Source: Sinorhizobium medicae
GTDB lineage: Bacteria > Pseudomonadota > Alphaproteobacteria > Rhizobiales > Rhizobiaceae
Reading direction: 5' to 3'
Length of the DNA: 64,000 nt
Assembly (NCBI RefSeq): GCF_007827695.1
Contig: NZ_VITA01000014.1
Location: forward strand, 62,001-126,000
Of this stretch, positions 17,079-25,678 are shown one piece after another. A program made the translations under genes and the position numbers. Under the pieces are notes generated by a model, which was not told the DNA's origin, searched no databases, and was given only the letters and a program-made list of their open reading frames with translations. How positions within the stretch are numbered: the first letter of the stretch is position 1; each line of letters opens with the position of its first letter.

Positions 17079-17967
17079 CGAGACTCTCCTTCCCCCAACC
17101 TGCGACCTCGATGCGGCGCGCCGCTAGCGTGCGCCGGGTGAGTGGCTTCGGAATGCGGTTGAGCGCTATCGATTCGCCAAGGGTATTGAAGCCGATGACC
17201 GCCGCGGTCAGGGCAAGGCCTGGCAGGAGCACCTGGCGCGGGTCGGACTCGAGATAGGGCAACGCGTCAACGAGCATTTGACCCCACTCGGGCGTTGGTG
17301 GCTGAATCCCGAGGCCCAGAAAGCTAAGCGTGGCGACTGCAAGTGCTGCGACACCGGCGTCGGCCGTCGCATAGACCATCACCGCACCGATCGTGCCTGG
17401 CAGCAGATGATTGAAATAGATGCGCCAGGGGCTGGCGCCCAGTACGCGCAACGCCTCGATATGCGGCTTGCTCATGATGCTGACGGCGACGGCGCGGCTG
17501 ATGCGGCCGCTCATCGGCCACCAGGCGAGAGCGAGCGCCAACACCATTGTCCAGTAACCAGGGCCAACGATGCCGATGACAGCGAGCGCGATGATCAGGC
17601 TCGGTATGGAAAGACCCACGTCGACCACACGCATCAGAACATCGTCGACCCAGCCGCGGTGGTAGCCGGCGATCGTCCCCATGGCGATGCCGATCGTCAT
17701 GGCGATGCCGAGAACAGAGCCGACGCTGACCAGCGACGTGTTAGCCGCGATAAGCAGGCGGCTGAGAGTGTCGCGGCCGAGATGGTCGGTCCCGAGCCAA
17801 TGGGCGGCACTCGGACCAGAGCCGGCCTCGAGGAGGTTCTGGGCGCTCGGGTCCTGAGGAGCCAACCAGGGCGCAAAAGTACCGAGGGCGACGAACAGTC
17901 CTATGGTGATTAAGGCCGCTCTGGGAATCTTGTTCAGTCTGGCGAAGAGAGGTTTCAGGTTCTTCAT
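17068..17967 (-). CDS. Dipeptide-type ABC importer permease (DppC-like)
   Basis: 299 codons from ATG 17967, supported by GGAG at a spacing of 6 bases. An alternative ATG at 17979 overlaps the upstream stop. It has an N-terminal membrane helix, HWLGTDHLGRDTLSRLL (the usual DppC signature) and five further helices, with the EAA loop region ALRVLGASPWRIYFNHLLPG. It pairs with the DppB-like permease immediately upstream. Confidence 0.92.
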   Translation of the reverse strand: MKNLKPLFARLNKIPRAALITIGLFVALGTFAPWLAPQDPSAQNLLEAGSGPSAAHWLGTDHLGRDTLSRLLIAANTSLVSVGSVLGIAMTIGIAMGTIAGYHRGWVDDVLMRVVDVGLSIPSLIIALAVIGIVGPGYWTMVLALALAWWPMSGRISRAVAVSIMSKPHIEALRVLGASPWRIYFNHLLPGTIGAVMVYATADAGVAALAVATLSFLGLGIQPPTPEWGQMLVDALPYLESDPRQVLLPGLALTAAVIGFNTLGESIALNRIPKPLTRRTLAARRIEVAGWGKESLDAK

Positions 17968-17969
17968 GA

Positions 17970-18905
17970 TCAGCTCCATTGCCGCCTGATGCGAGGGTCG
18001 GTCAGAAGCACTGCGAGATCGACAATCAGGTTCACGAGGATAAAGAAGGTGAGAAAGATGAGCAGGCATGCCTGCACCACCATGAAGTCGCGGAAGCGAA
18101 CGCCGGCGAGGAAGTAATCACCCAGCCCCTGCCAGGAGAAGAGCGGCTCGACGATGATCGCCGTAGCGGTCATGAGCCCGACCTGGGTGCCAAGCGCATT
18201 GATGAACAGCGGGGTGATGTTCGGCAATGCATCGCGGAATAATATTGCGGTGCGGCTGAGACCTTTGCTCTTTGCTGTCAGAACGAAGGGACTAGACATC
18301 GCCTCTTCCAGCCCAATCCTAACGACGCGGCTGAGGACCGCAGCAGGCAGAACGGCAACCGTGAGCCACGGAAGGACCCAGGTTTCCGGACCGCTGAAGC
18401 CGAAGGAAGGTAAGAGCTGGAAGTGCACGGAGAAGGCGTAGATCATCAGTGCGCCAACGAAGAAAGTCGGTGTCGACGCGCCGAGAAGTGCCAGACCGCG
18501 GGAAACGCGGTCTGGCAATTTGTAGGGCCAAAGGGCGCCGAGGAATCCGAGTGCCAGGCTCAACAGCGTCGCAATGATAGCTGAGCCGGCAATCAGCGTT
18601 CCGGTGATGGACATACGTGCGGCAAGGTCCGCGCTGACGTCCTGGCCTGTCCTGTAGGAGATCCCGAAATCTCCGCTGACCGCGTCGCCGAACCAATCCA
18701 CGTAGCGCATTAGCAGCGGCTTGTTCAGTCCTATTTCTTCGGCAACCTGCTCCACATATCCGGGCGTCGCGACCGCTCCGCGGAGCTCGGCGATCAGGAC
18801 GGCGACATTCCCCGGAGCGGAGACGACGAGGGTGAAGCACACCACTGATGCAAGGAAAAGCAGGATCAGTGACTGCTGCAGCCGCTTGCTGATGAAGTGA
18901 ACCAC
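17970..18905 (-). CDS. Dipeptide-type ABC importer permease (DppB-like)
   Basis: 311 codons. N-terminal helix FISKRLQQSLILLFLASVVC, periplasmic loop with LNKPLLMRYVDWFGDAVSGD and FGISYRTGQDV, then the permease core with LTAKSKGLSRTAILFRDALP (EAA loop). Six membrane helices in all. It lies 12 bases after the binding-protein gene and 2 bases before the DppC-like gene. Confidence 0.92.
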   Translation of the reverse strand: MVHFISKRLQQSLILLFLASVVCFTLVVSAPGNVAVLIAELRGAVATPGYVEQVAEEIGLNKPLLMRYVDWFGDAVSGDFGISYRTGQDVSADLAARMSITGTLIAGSAIIATLLSLALGFLGALWPYKLPDRVSRGLALLGASTPTFFVGALMIYAFSVHFQLLPSFGFSGPETWVLPWLTVAVLPAAVLSRVVRIGLEEAMSSPFVLTAKSKGLSRTAILFRDALPNITPLFINALGTQVGLMTATAIIVEPLFSWQGLGDYFLAGVRFRDFMVVQACLLIFLTFFILVNLIVDLAVLLTDPRIRRQWS

Positions 18906-18917
18906 GGCAACTTCCTC

Positions 18918-20498
18918 CTACTCGGCGGCCAAAACGATGTTTTCGTATGGCATGTCGTATTCGGTGACGGGACTGGTGAAGCCCTGTACCCGGTTGGAAT
19001 GCGCCCAGATGCTTGGTACGTAGACCAGCGGCGCAATCGCGTCGTTGTCGCGCAGCCAGTCGTAGACCTTCTGAATGGTCGGCTCGATCTGGTCTCCGGT
19101 TGCGGCCGTGGCCGCATTGATCAACGGATCGAGGTTAACCGGATCGGTAACCAGCTTGCCCTCGACATCATTCTTGAAAGTCGACAGGCACAGCCCGACG
19201 ATCGAGCCAAACGGGTCATAAGGCGCGCCGTAGGTCAGGAAGAAGCCGAGGTCGTACTTCTGTTCCAGCATGTCGGTGTGCTTGGAAGCATGGTCGACCG
19301 AGCGGATCACCAGGTCGATGCCGATCTCCTTCATCTCGGACTGGATGACTTCGGCGATGATCCGTGACCCCGGCACTGCGTCCGGACTGACGACCATCTC
19401 GAGCGTCAGCGGCTTGCCATCCTTGGATCGAATAGGACCACCAGTCCAGCCGGCCTTCTCCAGCAGCGCGGACGCGGCCGCCGCGTCGCGGACGGGAGCG
19501 CCATGCTGCTTGCCGGCATAAGGCAAAGCGCTTGAGAACAAGTTACCCGCAGGCTTGGCATAGCCATGGTAGAGCACCTGAGAGATTGCCGCACGATCGA
19601 TGCCGATACTGATCGCCTTGCGTACCTGCGAATCCTTGAGTGCCGCGGCGCGATCGGGATTGAACGCCATCACCAGTGTAACATTGCCCGGATCGACGAC
19701 GACGTTGACGGCGGCCGCCTCGAGTTGCTTGGCCTCTTCCGGGGTCAAGGGCGCAATCCAGAAGCCGCCGACCAGATCGATCTCGCCGCTGCGCAGTGCC
19801 GCGACCCGCGAGCGCGGGTCGGGAATAACCTTCGCCTCAAGACGCTCGTATGATGGTTTGTCACCCCAATAGCCGTCGTAGCGCTCGAATGCGCTTTCGG
19901 TGTCATCCGCCTTGACTTGGCGCCAAGGGCCCGTACCGACCGGCTCTTTGAACTTGCCATCGGCTCCAACGGACATCGGGCTGAGGAAGCGTGGCGGCCG
20001 GGTGTAGGAAAGCTCTTGCATCAGCGCCAGCACGGGCTCGTTGAAGTGGAGGGTGATGTGGTAGTCGTCAACGACTTCGAGCGACTCGAAATACTTCGAG
20101 CAGTTCATCCAACTGAACTGGTCGAGCCCCATCCACCGCTCGAGATTCCACTTGCACGCGGCGGCATCGAACTTGGTTCCGTCCTGGAAGGTAACACCCT
20201 GTCGCAAGGTGAGATGTAGCGTCTTGCCACCGCCCTCGATCTTCCAGTCGGTCGCGAGACAAGGTTCGATCTGGCCTCCCCGGCCGTATTTGACCAGCGG
20301 TTCGAACATCAGGTCCTGTATCGCCCAGATTGCGTAGTGGCTTTGCGGATCGAGGTTACCTGCGGGCTTTGCGATAGCGACCCGCAGCGTGCCGCTTGCC
20401 CCTTGCGCGTATACAAGCTTGGACAAGGCGCCCTGCGCCATGACCAATCCCACGGCGCCGAATGCGCCCTGCAGGAACGTACGCCTGTTCACTGTCAT
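18918..20498 (-). CDS. ABC importer substrate-binding protein, family 5, Tat-type signal
   Basis: 526 codons from ATG 20498 with GGGAGGAG at an 8-base spacing. Twin-arginine signal MTVNRRTFLQG with a hydrophobic stretch up to YAQGAS. The mature protein is an SBP family 5 (dipeptide/oligopeptide/nickel-type) fold: LRVAIAKPAGNLDPQ, LRQGVTFQDGTKFDAAACKW, ISIGIDRAAISQVLYHGYAK. First gene of the operon. Its promoter region carries TGTATACAATCTG sites (20560-20612). The adjacent amidohydrolase and racemase remnants hint at a hydantoin- or pyrimidine-like rather than a peptide substrate (inference). Confidence 0.92.
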   Translation of the reverse strand: MTVNRRTFLQGAFGAVGLVMAQGALSKLVYAQGASGTLRVAIAKPAGNLDPQSHYAIWAIQDLMFEPLVKYGRGGQIEPCLATDWKIEGGGKTLHLTLRQGVTFQDGTKFDAAACKWNLERWMGLDQFSWMNCSKYFESLEVVDDYHITLHFNEPVLALMQELSYTRPPRFLSPMSVGADGKFKEPVGTGPWRQVKADDTESAFERYDGYWGDKPSYERLEAKVIPDPRSRVAALRSGEIDLVGGFWIAPLTPEEAKQLEAAAVNVVVDPGNVTLVMAFNPDRAAALKDSQVRKAISIGIDRAAISQVLYHGYAKPAGNLFSSALPYAGKQHGAPVRDAAAASALLEKAGWTGGPIRSKDGKPLTLEMVVSPDAVPGSRIIAEVIQSEMKEIGIDLVIRSVDHASKHTDMLEQKYDLGFFLTYGAPYDPFGSIVGLCLSTFKNDVEGKLVTDPVNLDPLINAATAATGDQIEPTIQKVYDWLRDNDAIAPLVYVPSIWAHSNRVQGFTSPVTEYDMPYENIVLAAE

Positions 20499-20559
20499 TG
20501 TAGCTCCTCCCTTTGATGTCCCCGGCGCCGTCGACCGCCATCGGCTTTCAGTGCCGTTA

Positions 20560-20612
20560 TGTATAGACAATCTGACTGTCTCATGTATACAATCTGGCGT
20601 CAAGATTGTATT
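20560..20612. promoter_or_regulatory. TGTATACAATCTG operator sites upstream of the ABC operon
   Basis: TGTATAGACAATCTG at 20560-20574, TGTATACAATCTG at 20584-20596, and the inverted half CAAGATTGTA at 20601-20610. The core TGTATACA is palindromic. GntR/FCD regulators bind such T(T/N)GTATACAA-type sites. The intact FCD regulator at 21450 is the likely ligand-controlled repressor (inference). Confidence 0.6.
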
Positions 20613-20770
20613 TTTTTGAGCGAAACCGGTGCCCAGTAATGGTAGGTTGCGTTGAGGAGCAATTGACGAATTAGTGACACCAAAGGAGACTACTCAGCGT
20701 TTATGCGGACGAAACGCAGGATTTAAGCCGGTTACTGCTCGTTCGCTGCGCGTTAACTTGTATTATTTTT

Positions 20771-20784
20771 CGTATACAATCCGG
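20771..20784. promoter_or_regulatory. Operator site before the divergent gene remnants
   Basis: CGTATACAATCCGG repeats the core of the sites at 20560-20612. It lies 6 bases upstream of the racemase-like start at 20790, where a repressor would block the divergent transcript. Confidence 0.55.
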
Positions 20785-20789
20785 TCTGT

Positions 20790-20865
20790 TATGCTGATCA
20801 AACTGATAAATCCAAACACGACGACCGCGATAACAGAGCTCATGGGAGAGGCAGCACACGCGCGC
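20790..20865 (+). pseudogene. Asp/Glu/hydantoin racemase N-terminal fragment
   Basis: From ATG 20790 the frame reads MLIKLINPNTTTAITELMGE and AAHARSACG. IKxINPNTT is the N-terminal signature of hydantoin/aspartate racemases. After about 25 residues the similarity ends and the sequence passes abruptly into the C-terminal part of an amidohydrolase. The original gene lost about 90 percent of its length by deletion. Confidence 0.65.
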
Positions 20866-21365
20866 TCGGCATGCGGCGCAAGGCGACTGTCAGCCACGCC
20901 TTTTGTCTCGTCATGACCGACCGTGTCCGCGCCAACGCCTTGGTCGAGCAGTTGGCCCGCGAAGACATCGCGATTGCTACCACGGCGCAGCAAGTTGGCC
21001 GGCTCCAGCCGCAGCAGAATTGCGACAAGCCGGCATCCGCCTACGCGCGGGTTCAGATGGTTGGGGACACCTGGGGTCCCTACGGCAATCTCGACATGCT
21101 TGAGCGCGCGCTGTTTATCGGCTTGCGCAACAACTTCCGCAAAGACAGCGACCTCGAATATGCCCTGCATGTCTGCACGCAGGGCGGCGCCGACGTGCTG
21201 GAGCTTCAGAACTATGGTCTGTACGAGGGATCTTATGCGGACATCGTGCTCGTCGAAGCCGAGACAATCGCCGAAGCGGTCGCCTCTCGCCCCCAACGCA
21301 AGCTTGTGCTCAAGCGTGGCGAGCCGATCGCGCGCTACGGAAACGCCTTGTTTACTGCCGCGTGA
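20866..21365 (+). pseudogene. Cytosine deaminase-like amidohydrolase C-terminal fragment
   Basis: The frame reads TVSHAFCLVM, ALVEQLAREDIAIATTA, DTWGPYGNLDMLERALFIGL, RKDSDLEYALHVCTQGGADV, ADIVLVEAETIAEAVASRP and KLVLKRGEPIARYGNAL, the C-terminal third of cytosine deaminase/N-isopropylammelide-type amidohydrolases. Between about 21000 and 21062 the expected sequence (ELRQAGIRLRAGSDG) is in another frame, so two compensating indels are present. The metal-binding N-terminal HxH part is deleted. An open frame can be drawn from 20871, but it is not a whole enzyme. Confidence 0.7.
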
Positions 21366-21449
21366 GTTCCGTGGAGTCAGGTACAATAGGTAGACGCAGC
21401 TTCAATAAGGGAATAAATCGCAGGTTTCAGGCGCGTTGGGAACAACTGC

Positions 21450-22148
21450 ATGTTTAAGGACGACAGATCAGCGGAGAAGCAGACCAGTTGGTGGCCGATC
21501 TATAAAGCTCTGCGCGATGCAATCGTAAGCCATCGGCTGGCACCCGGCACCAAGCTGCCGGAGGACGAACTGGCGTCGATCTATGCGGTTAGTCGGACGG
21601 TAGTTCGATCGGCTCTTCAGGCGCTGACACATGACAGGCTGGCGCGCCTGCAACCGAACCGCGGCACCTTCATTTCCAGCCCAAGCAAGACGGAAGCCCG
21701 CGACGTTTTTGAAGCGCGTATCCTGATCGAGCCGAAAGTTGCGGCGATAGCGGCTGGGAACGCAAAAAAGTCAGACATTGCCAAGCTGCACAAGCACATG
21801 CAGGCCGAGCATGAGGCCGTCCAGTCGGGCGACACGAGCGAGGCGATCGCTGCCTCTGCACAATTTCACATAGAAATTGCCGAGATAGCCAACCACACCG
21901 TCTTTACGGATTTTGTCCGCGAGCTCGTTTCGAACTCGTCGCTTGTCGTCGCACTATACTGGAAAAGACGCGAGACGACCTGCGAGAGCCATGCCCATGA
22001 GACCTTGATCGAGGCAATAGCAAACGGAGGCGGGTCCGAAGCCGCCGACCTGATGAAGAGGCATCTGGAGGACGTTTTGTCGGGGATGGATCTCGGCCCC
22101 GCGGAAAGAAAACAGGAGCGGTTGGCGGACATTCTCCGATTGCGCTGA
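21450..22148 (+). CDS. GntR-family (FadR/FCD) transcriptional regulator
   Basis: 232 codons. Winged HTH at about 15-80 (IYKALRDAIVSHRLAPGTKL, LASIYAVSRTVVRSALQALT, RLQPNRGTFIS) and a helical FCD ligand domain at about 90-220 (ARILIEPKVAAIAAG, HIEIAEIANHTVF, HAHETLIEAIANG). FCD domains commonly bind a metal plus an organic acid. It lies downstream of the divergent remnants and probably represses the ABC operon through the TGTATACAATC sites. Confidence 0.9.
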   Translation: MFKDDRSAEKQTSWWPIYKALRDAIVSHRLAPGTKLPEDELASIYAVSRTVVRSALQALTHDRLARLQPNRGTFISSPSKTEARDVFEARILIEPKVAAIAAGNAKKSDIAKLHKHMQAEHEAVQSGDTSEAIAASAQFHIEIAEIANHTVFTDFVRELVSNSSLVVALYWKRRETTCESHAHETLIEAIANGGGSEAADLMKRHLEDVLSGMDLGPAERKQERLADILRLR

Positions 22149-22161
22149 GTGGGCAAACGTA

Positions 22162-22749
22162 TCACCTGTTCGTGCCGTTCTGACCGGTGGCTTCAGTTTC
22201 CATGATCGAGCTCGCCACGACCAGGGGCTTTCCGGGCGACTTTGAAGCTGGAAGCACCAGCCTTACGAATTGCTGGCGTCCGGAAACAAAGAGAATGTAG
22301 AGCCGGTTGGTTTGCACGGGGCTGCGTTCCTCGGAAATCTTCTCGGCATCTGTCCGGGTGAAGAAATCCTTCTGAAACTGTTCTGGGTCAATGCCGGGCA
22401 AGGCGAGTGTGCAGGTGAGGACCGGCTTCCCGCCAACCGATGCTGTGGTGAAGCCGATGATGGTGCCGGCCGGGAGCCCCCCGTCCACTTTGGTCGTCAG
22501 CCATACCCGCACTGACTTCGGATCGGCGATCGGCGCAAGTTCTTCAAACGCCACTTCAGCAAGCAATTCCCAGTCGCGGCCGCTAGCATTTTGGCTCATC
22601 CGCAGGAAGCTTGGCCCCTCCGCCAAACAAATGTGGTGGAACTCTTCGACAGTCTGCGTTGTATCGCTGGCGGAACGGGCTGCCAGCGGCGCTAAAGAGA
22701 GGAGAATTGCCCCTGCCAAGGCTGTTCGGCGGCACGCGACTGAACTCAT
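22162..22749 (-). CDS. Exported protein of unknown function
   Basis: 195 codons from ATG 22749. The longer upstream frame lacks a signal peptide and is rejected. Signal peptide MSSVACRRTALAGAILLSLA with cleavage near ARSAS. The mature part (VEEFHHICLAEGPSFLRMSQ, VRVWLTTKVDGGLPAGTIIG, PVLTCTLALPGIDPEQFQKD) is not assigned to a named family. It probably resides in the periplasm. Convergent with the GntR gene, 13 bases between stops. Confidence 0.75.
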   Translation of the reverse strand: MSSVACRRTALAGAILLSLAPLAARSASDTTQTVEEFHHICLAEGPSFLRMSQNASGRDWELLAEVAFEELAPIADPKSVRVWLTTKVDGGLPAGTIIGFTTASVGGKPVLTCTLALPGIDPEQFQKDFFTRTDAEKISEERSPVQTNRLYILFVSGRQQFVRLVLPASKSPGKPLVVASSIMETEATGQNGTNR

Positions 22750-23008
22750 CGGCCTCTCGAGAGTTTGGGCGATGACATCTAACCCCTGAACACAGTCTTG
22801 GTTCCCCCCGAGGCTTCGTCTCGGAGATGTGCGAGTTGAGCTTGGCAAATGGCGAAAGAAGGGCGTCGGCCGCGTCGCACCCCCCGCAAAGTGTTCAAAA
22901 CCTTGGTCTTGTTGCGGGCCATTACCGCCAAGCCTATAACCTCGTGTCCAGGCCCGACATACGCTCGCCCAGCCGCCTCCAGCGGTGGGCTCAACAGGTT
23001 CGCAAACC

Positions 23009-23380
23009 ATGAAACGACCATTTCTGTTTTTCCTGCTGTCAATCGCGATGAGCACATGCTCTGCAGCAAGGGACCGAGGCAATGTCTTCCGAGGCCTCAT
23101 GGCTGCTGCCTATCAAAATATCGTGTCGACGTACGAATGCCGCAACGTGATAGGAACATCTCACTATGTTCTTGCTCGGGTCGAGGCTGAGAACGCGTTT
23201 CGCTTACGGCATGCCGACTGACTCTGCGATCGCAGCAGTCGACAAAATTATGGGCAAGTCGAGAGTGCTTCGAGTCCTGCGGAGCGATCACTGAATGATT
23301 GCATCGAGTTCACGCGGCAAACTCAGAAAGATCTCAGCGAATGGCAATCGAAAATGAACGCCTTGAAATGGCAAGAATGA
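23009..23380 (+). pseudogene. Small exported protein, frame-disrupted
   Basis: From ATG 23009: MKRPFLFFLLSIAMSTCSAA is a clear signal peptide, followed by LMAAAYQNIVSTYECRNVIG and TSHYVLARVEAENAFRL. The frame then meets TGA. The continuation TYGMPTDSAIAAVDKIMG is in another frame, and LNDCIEFTRQTQKDLSEWQS is back in the first frame up to TGA 23378-23380. Two compensating indels with an internal stop make it a pseudogene of an unnamed periplasmic protein. Confidence 0.55.
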
Positions 23381-23467
23381 AGCGGTCGAACAGACTACAA
23401 TTTGCTTGGACGCGACTGAACAGCCGCTGACGGGATGGCCGCCAGCGGCTGCTGTTGTCGGTTCGGG

Positions 23468-24121
23468 TCACATCATCTTGTTAATGTCGCTGTAGCTTCC
23501 TTCTGTTTTCAGCGTCACGGTAACATCGGCATCGGTCCGGTTGCGCCAGAACCACCCGTGCTTGCCGTTGAATGCCGCCTCGAGAACGCCTTCGGCTCCC
23601 GGAGCGCCGCGCCCCTTCTCATAGCTGGTGCTTTCGCCACCGCCGTCGCCATGCATGTCGAAGTTCACGACGCCGCCGTTGGCGCTCCAGGAGTAGGTTA
23701 CCTTGGCACCGGCCGCCATCGTCAGCTTGATCTCGGTTCCTTCACCTGGCTTCAGCGTCACGGACATCTCGTCCTTCCTAACCTCCTGAGCATTGGCCGT
23801 TCCGACGAACATCTCGCGGAAGATGCGGTCTATCAGGAACGAGTCCTGTTGGGTTTCCGGTTGGCCCGAAGCGGGCTTCGCCTCTCCGCTTTCGCTCTGG
23901 CGGCGGTCGGCTTCCGCTTCCTCCGAGAGCTGGGTCTTGATCTCGCCCATCTCGGTGAGCCCCAGCACGGAGCCAGCTCCGGTCGGATCAATGCCGTACT
24001 CGGATGGCAGCACGACCGTCACGAGGATCGCGGCGGCCGCGGCCGCGGCGGCAATGGTCGATCGGATGAGCTGGCCGGAGGACGGCAGGTCTTCGGGTGC
24101 AGGTGCTTGCGAATTGAACAT
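23468..24121 (-). CDS. Membrane-anchored periplasmic protein next to HupE
   Basis: 217 codons. A single N-terminal anchor (about 20-40, STIAAAAAAAAILVTVVLPS), an acidic linker (EEAEADRRQSESGE), and a C-terminal beta-rich domain (EMSVTLKPGEGTEIKLTMAA, GAKVTYSWSANGGVVNFDMH, GKHGWFWRNRTDADVTVTLK). This architecture is annotated as transmembrane anchor protein and is regularly found next to HupE/UreJ-type permeases, as here (24 bases downstream). Likely an accessory for metal handling at the membrane, role unproven. Confidence 0.8.
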   Translation of the reverse strand: MFNSQAPAPEDLPSSGQLIRSTIAAAAAAAAILVTVVLPSEYGIDPTGAGSVLGLTEMGEIKTQLSEEAEADRRQSESGEAKPASGQPETQQDSFLIDRIFREMFVGTANAQEVRKDEMSVTLKPGEGTEIKLTMAAGAKVTYSWSANGGVVNFDMHGDGGGESTSYEKGRGAPGAEGVLEAAFNGKHGWFWRNRTDADVTVTLKTEGSYSDINKMM

Positions 24122-24145
24122 GTTCTGTCTCTTTCTTGTGCGAGG

Positions 24146-24877
24146 TTAGGCAACAAAGTAGCCGGTGAGCTGATAACCGATCAGCACGAAGCCGGCGGCC
24201 ATCATCAGCACGTTGGCGGCATAGGCGTGTTGGAGAAAGCTCGGTGTCTTTCTCCAATAGCTCATCGCGATCAAAATCATCGCGAGAGCGATGAGCTGGC
24301 CGATCTCGACACCGACATTGAAGGCGAGAAGGTTGGGGACGAGTCCGTCTTGCGCGATCTCGTACTCCAGAATCTTCGTCGCCAGGCCGAGGCCGTGGAA
24401 GAAGCCGAAGATCAACGTCGCGAGCTTGGTGTCGGGCTGATATCCGAACCAGCGCTGGAAGGCCCCGAGATTGTCGAGCGCCTTGTAGACGACGGAAAGG
24501 CCGATGATCGCGTCGATCAGGTAGGAACTGACGTTCCAGCCGAAATAGACGCCGAGCAGCATCGTCGTCGAATGGCCGACGGCGAAGAGGCTTACATAGA
24601 CGGCGATGTGCTTCAGCCGGTAGAGGAAGAAGATCACGCCGAAGAGAAACAGCAGGTGATCGTATCCGGTCACCATGTGCTTCGCTCCTAGATAGACGAA
24701 CGGGATCAGATGGACGCCCGTGATCTCCTGGATGTAGCCCTTGTCGCCTTCCGCGACAGCATGGGCGGCCGCCGTGCCCGCGAAAGCCAAAAGCGAAAAG
24801 ATGGCGATAGCGAGCTGGAGCGCGAGCGAGCAGGGCGCAAAAGCGCGGCTGCCGCCTGCGAGAGGTGGTTGTTTCAT
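24146..24877 (-). CDS. hupE: HupE/UreJ-family membrane protein
   Basis: 243 codons. Signal peptide at about 1-40, then EVTGVHLIPFVYLGAKHMVT-like entry (here EITGVHLIPFVYLGAKHMVT) with the HupE motif HMVTGYDHLLFL. The later helices include HSTTMLLGVYF and FGFFHGLGLATKILE. HupE/UreJ proteins are nickel permeases supplying hydrogenase or urease. This second type is found apart from those enzymes. It forms an operon with the anchor protein and lies beside nickel/cobalt efflux genes. Confidence 0.85.
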   Translation of the reverse strand: MKQPPLAGGSRAFAPCSLALQLAIAIFSLLAFAGTAAAHAVAEGDKGYIQEITGVHLIPFVYLGAKHMVTGYDHLLFLFGVIFFLYRLKHIAVYVSLFAVGHSTTMLLGVYFGWNVSSYLIDAIIGLSVVYKALDNLGAFQRWFGYQPDTKLATLIFGFFHGLGLATKILEYEIAQDGLVPNLLAFNVGVEIGQLIALAMILIAMSYWRKTPSFLQHAYAANVLMMAAGFVLIGYQLTGYFVA

Positions 24878-24924
24878 GAGGCGTTTCCGTGGATGTGTTG
24901 AACCAGCCGCCGAGGCGGCAACGA

Positions 24925-25344
24925 TCAGCTCAACGAGAGCATGCGCGGAGGGCGTTCTATGCCGTTGGGCGGTCCTTCGCTCAGGCTAGCAGTCGCTAGG
25001 GAATACACCGGATCGATGGGCAGCGGTGTGCCGAAGTCGTCCGCCGCGACCAGCTCTGCCTTCTCATGCGTATGGTCCGCATGATGATGGTCGGGAGCAC
25101 TGCTTGTGTCGTCGACGAGGTCGAGATCATCGTGCGAATGATCGCCGTGTTCATGGGAATGACTGTCCACGGCAACCATCTTCGTGTGGGCCGAATGTAG
25201 TCGCGGCGAGTGGGTGGCGGGTGCGCAGAACGCGTAGAACAGCATGGCCATCCCCGCCGCGAACGCGGCAAAAACGGGCAGCAGTCCTTGGCCGCGACGA
25301 AGCATCATCGGCGCACTGATAACCGTGTTCGTTGAGTCGGGCAA
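24925..25344 (-). CDS. Histidine-rich membrane-anchored protein
   Basis: 139 codons. A membrane segment at about 20-42 (LLPVFAAFAAGMAMLFYAFC), then clusters of His and Asp (SHSHEHGDHSHDDLDLVDD, DHHHADHTHEK), which are likely periplasmic metal ligands, and a C-terminal tail. No named family recognised. It sits between the hupE operon and the divergent RcnR-type regulator, so control by metal is likely. The promoter region is shared with the regulator gene at 25345-25390. Confidence 0.65.
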   Translation of the reverse strand: MPDSTNTVISAPMMLRRGQGLLPVFAAFAAGMAMLFYAFCAPATHSPRLHSAHTKMVAVDSHSHEHGDHSHDDLDLVDDTSSAPDHHHADHTHEKAELVAADDFGTPLPIDPVYSLATASLSEGPPNGIERPPRMLSLS

Positions 25345-25390
25345 GTTTCTTCGATTGAATTATCCCCTCCGGGAGGATAGGAAAAGCGGC

Positions 25391-25666
25391 ATGACAGAGC
25401 ACAAACACGAAACCCATCCAGAGATCGTCAAGCGGCTGAAGCGGGCCGAAGGACATCTGAAAAGCGTCATTGCAATGATCGAGTCGGGGAGGCCGTGCCT
25501 TGATATCGCCCAGCAGCTCCATGCTGTCGAAAAGGCGATCGCTCAAGCGAAACGGACACTGATACAGGACCACCTCGATCACTGCCTCGAGGAAACCGTC
25601 GGCGTTCTTCCCCGCGAGCGACGCCAATCGATCGATGAGTTCAAGTCAATCACCAAATATCTCTGA
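25391..25666 (+). CDS. RcnR/CsoR-family metal-sensing repressor
   Basis: 91 codons from ATG 25391. An all-helical metal-regulated repressor: HPEIVKRLKRAEGHLKSVIA, MIESGRPCLDIAQQLHAVEK, LIQDHLDHCLEE. Candidate metal ligands are C36, H61, H64 and C65, plus the N-terminal His residues H4, H6 and H9. The set resembles nickel/cobalt (RcnR/DmeR) and formaldehyde (FrmR) sensors. The linked Ni/Co exporters favour the former. It is followed 12 bases later by the MFS exporter gene and probably controls that operon. Confidence 0.88.
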   Translation: MTEHKHETHPEIVKRLKRAEGHLKSVIAMIESGRPCLDIAQQLHAVEKAIAQAKRTLIQDHLDHCLEETVGVLPRERRQSIDEFKSITKYL

Positions 25667-25678
25667 GGCGCTCCCGAC

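Noticed and set aside
23435-24691. Plus-strand frame of 418 codons opposite the anchor and HupE genes
   Set aside because: His- and Arg-rich antisense composition. The opposite strand carries two recognised genes.
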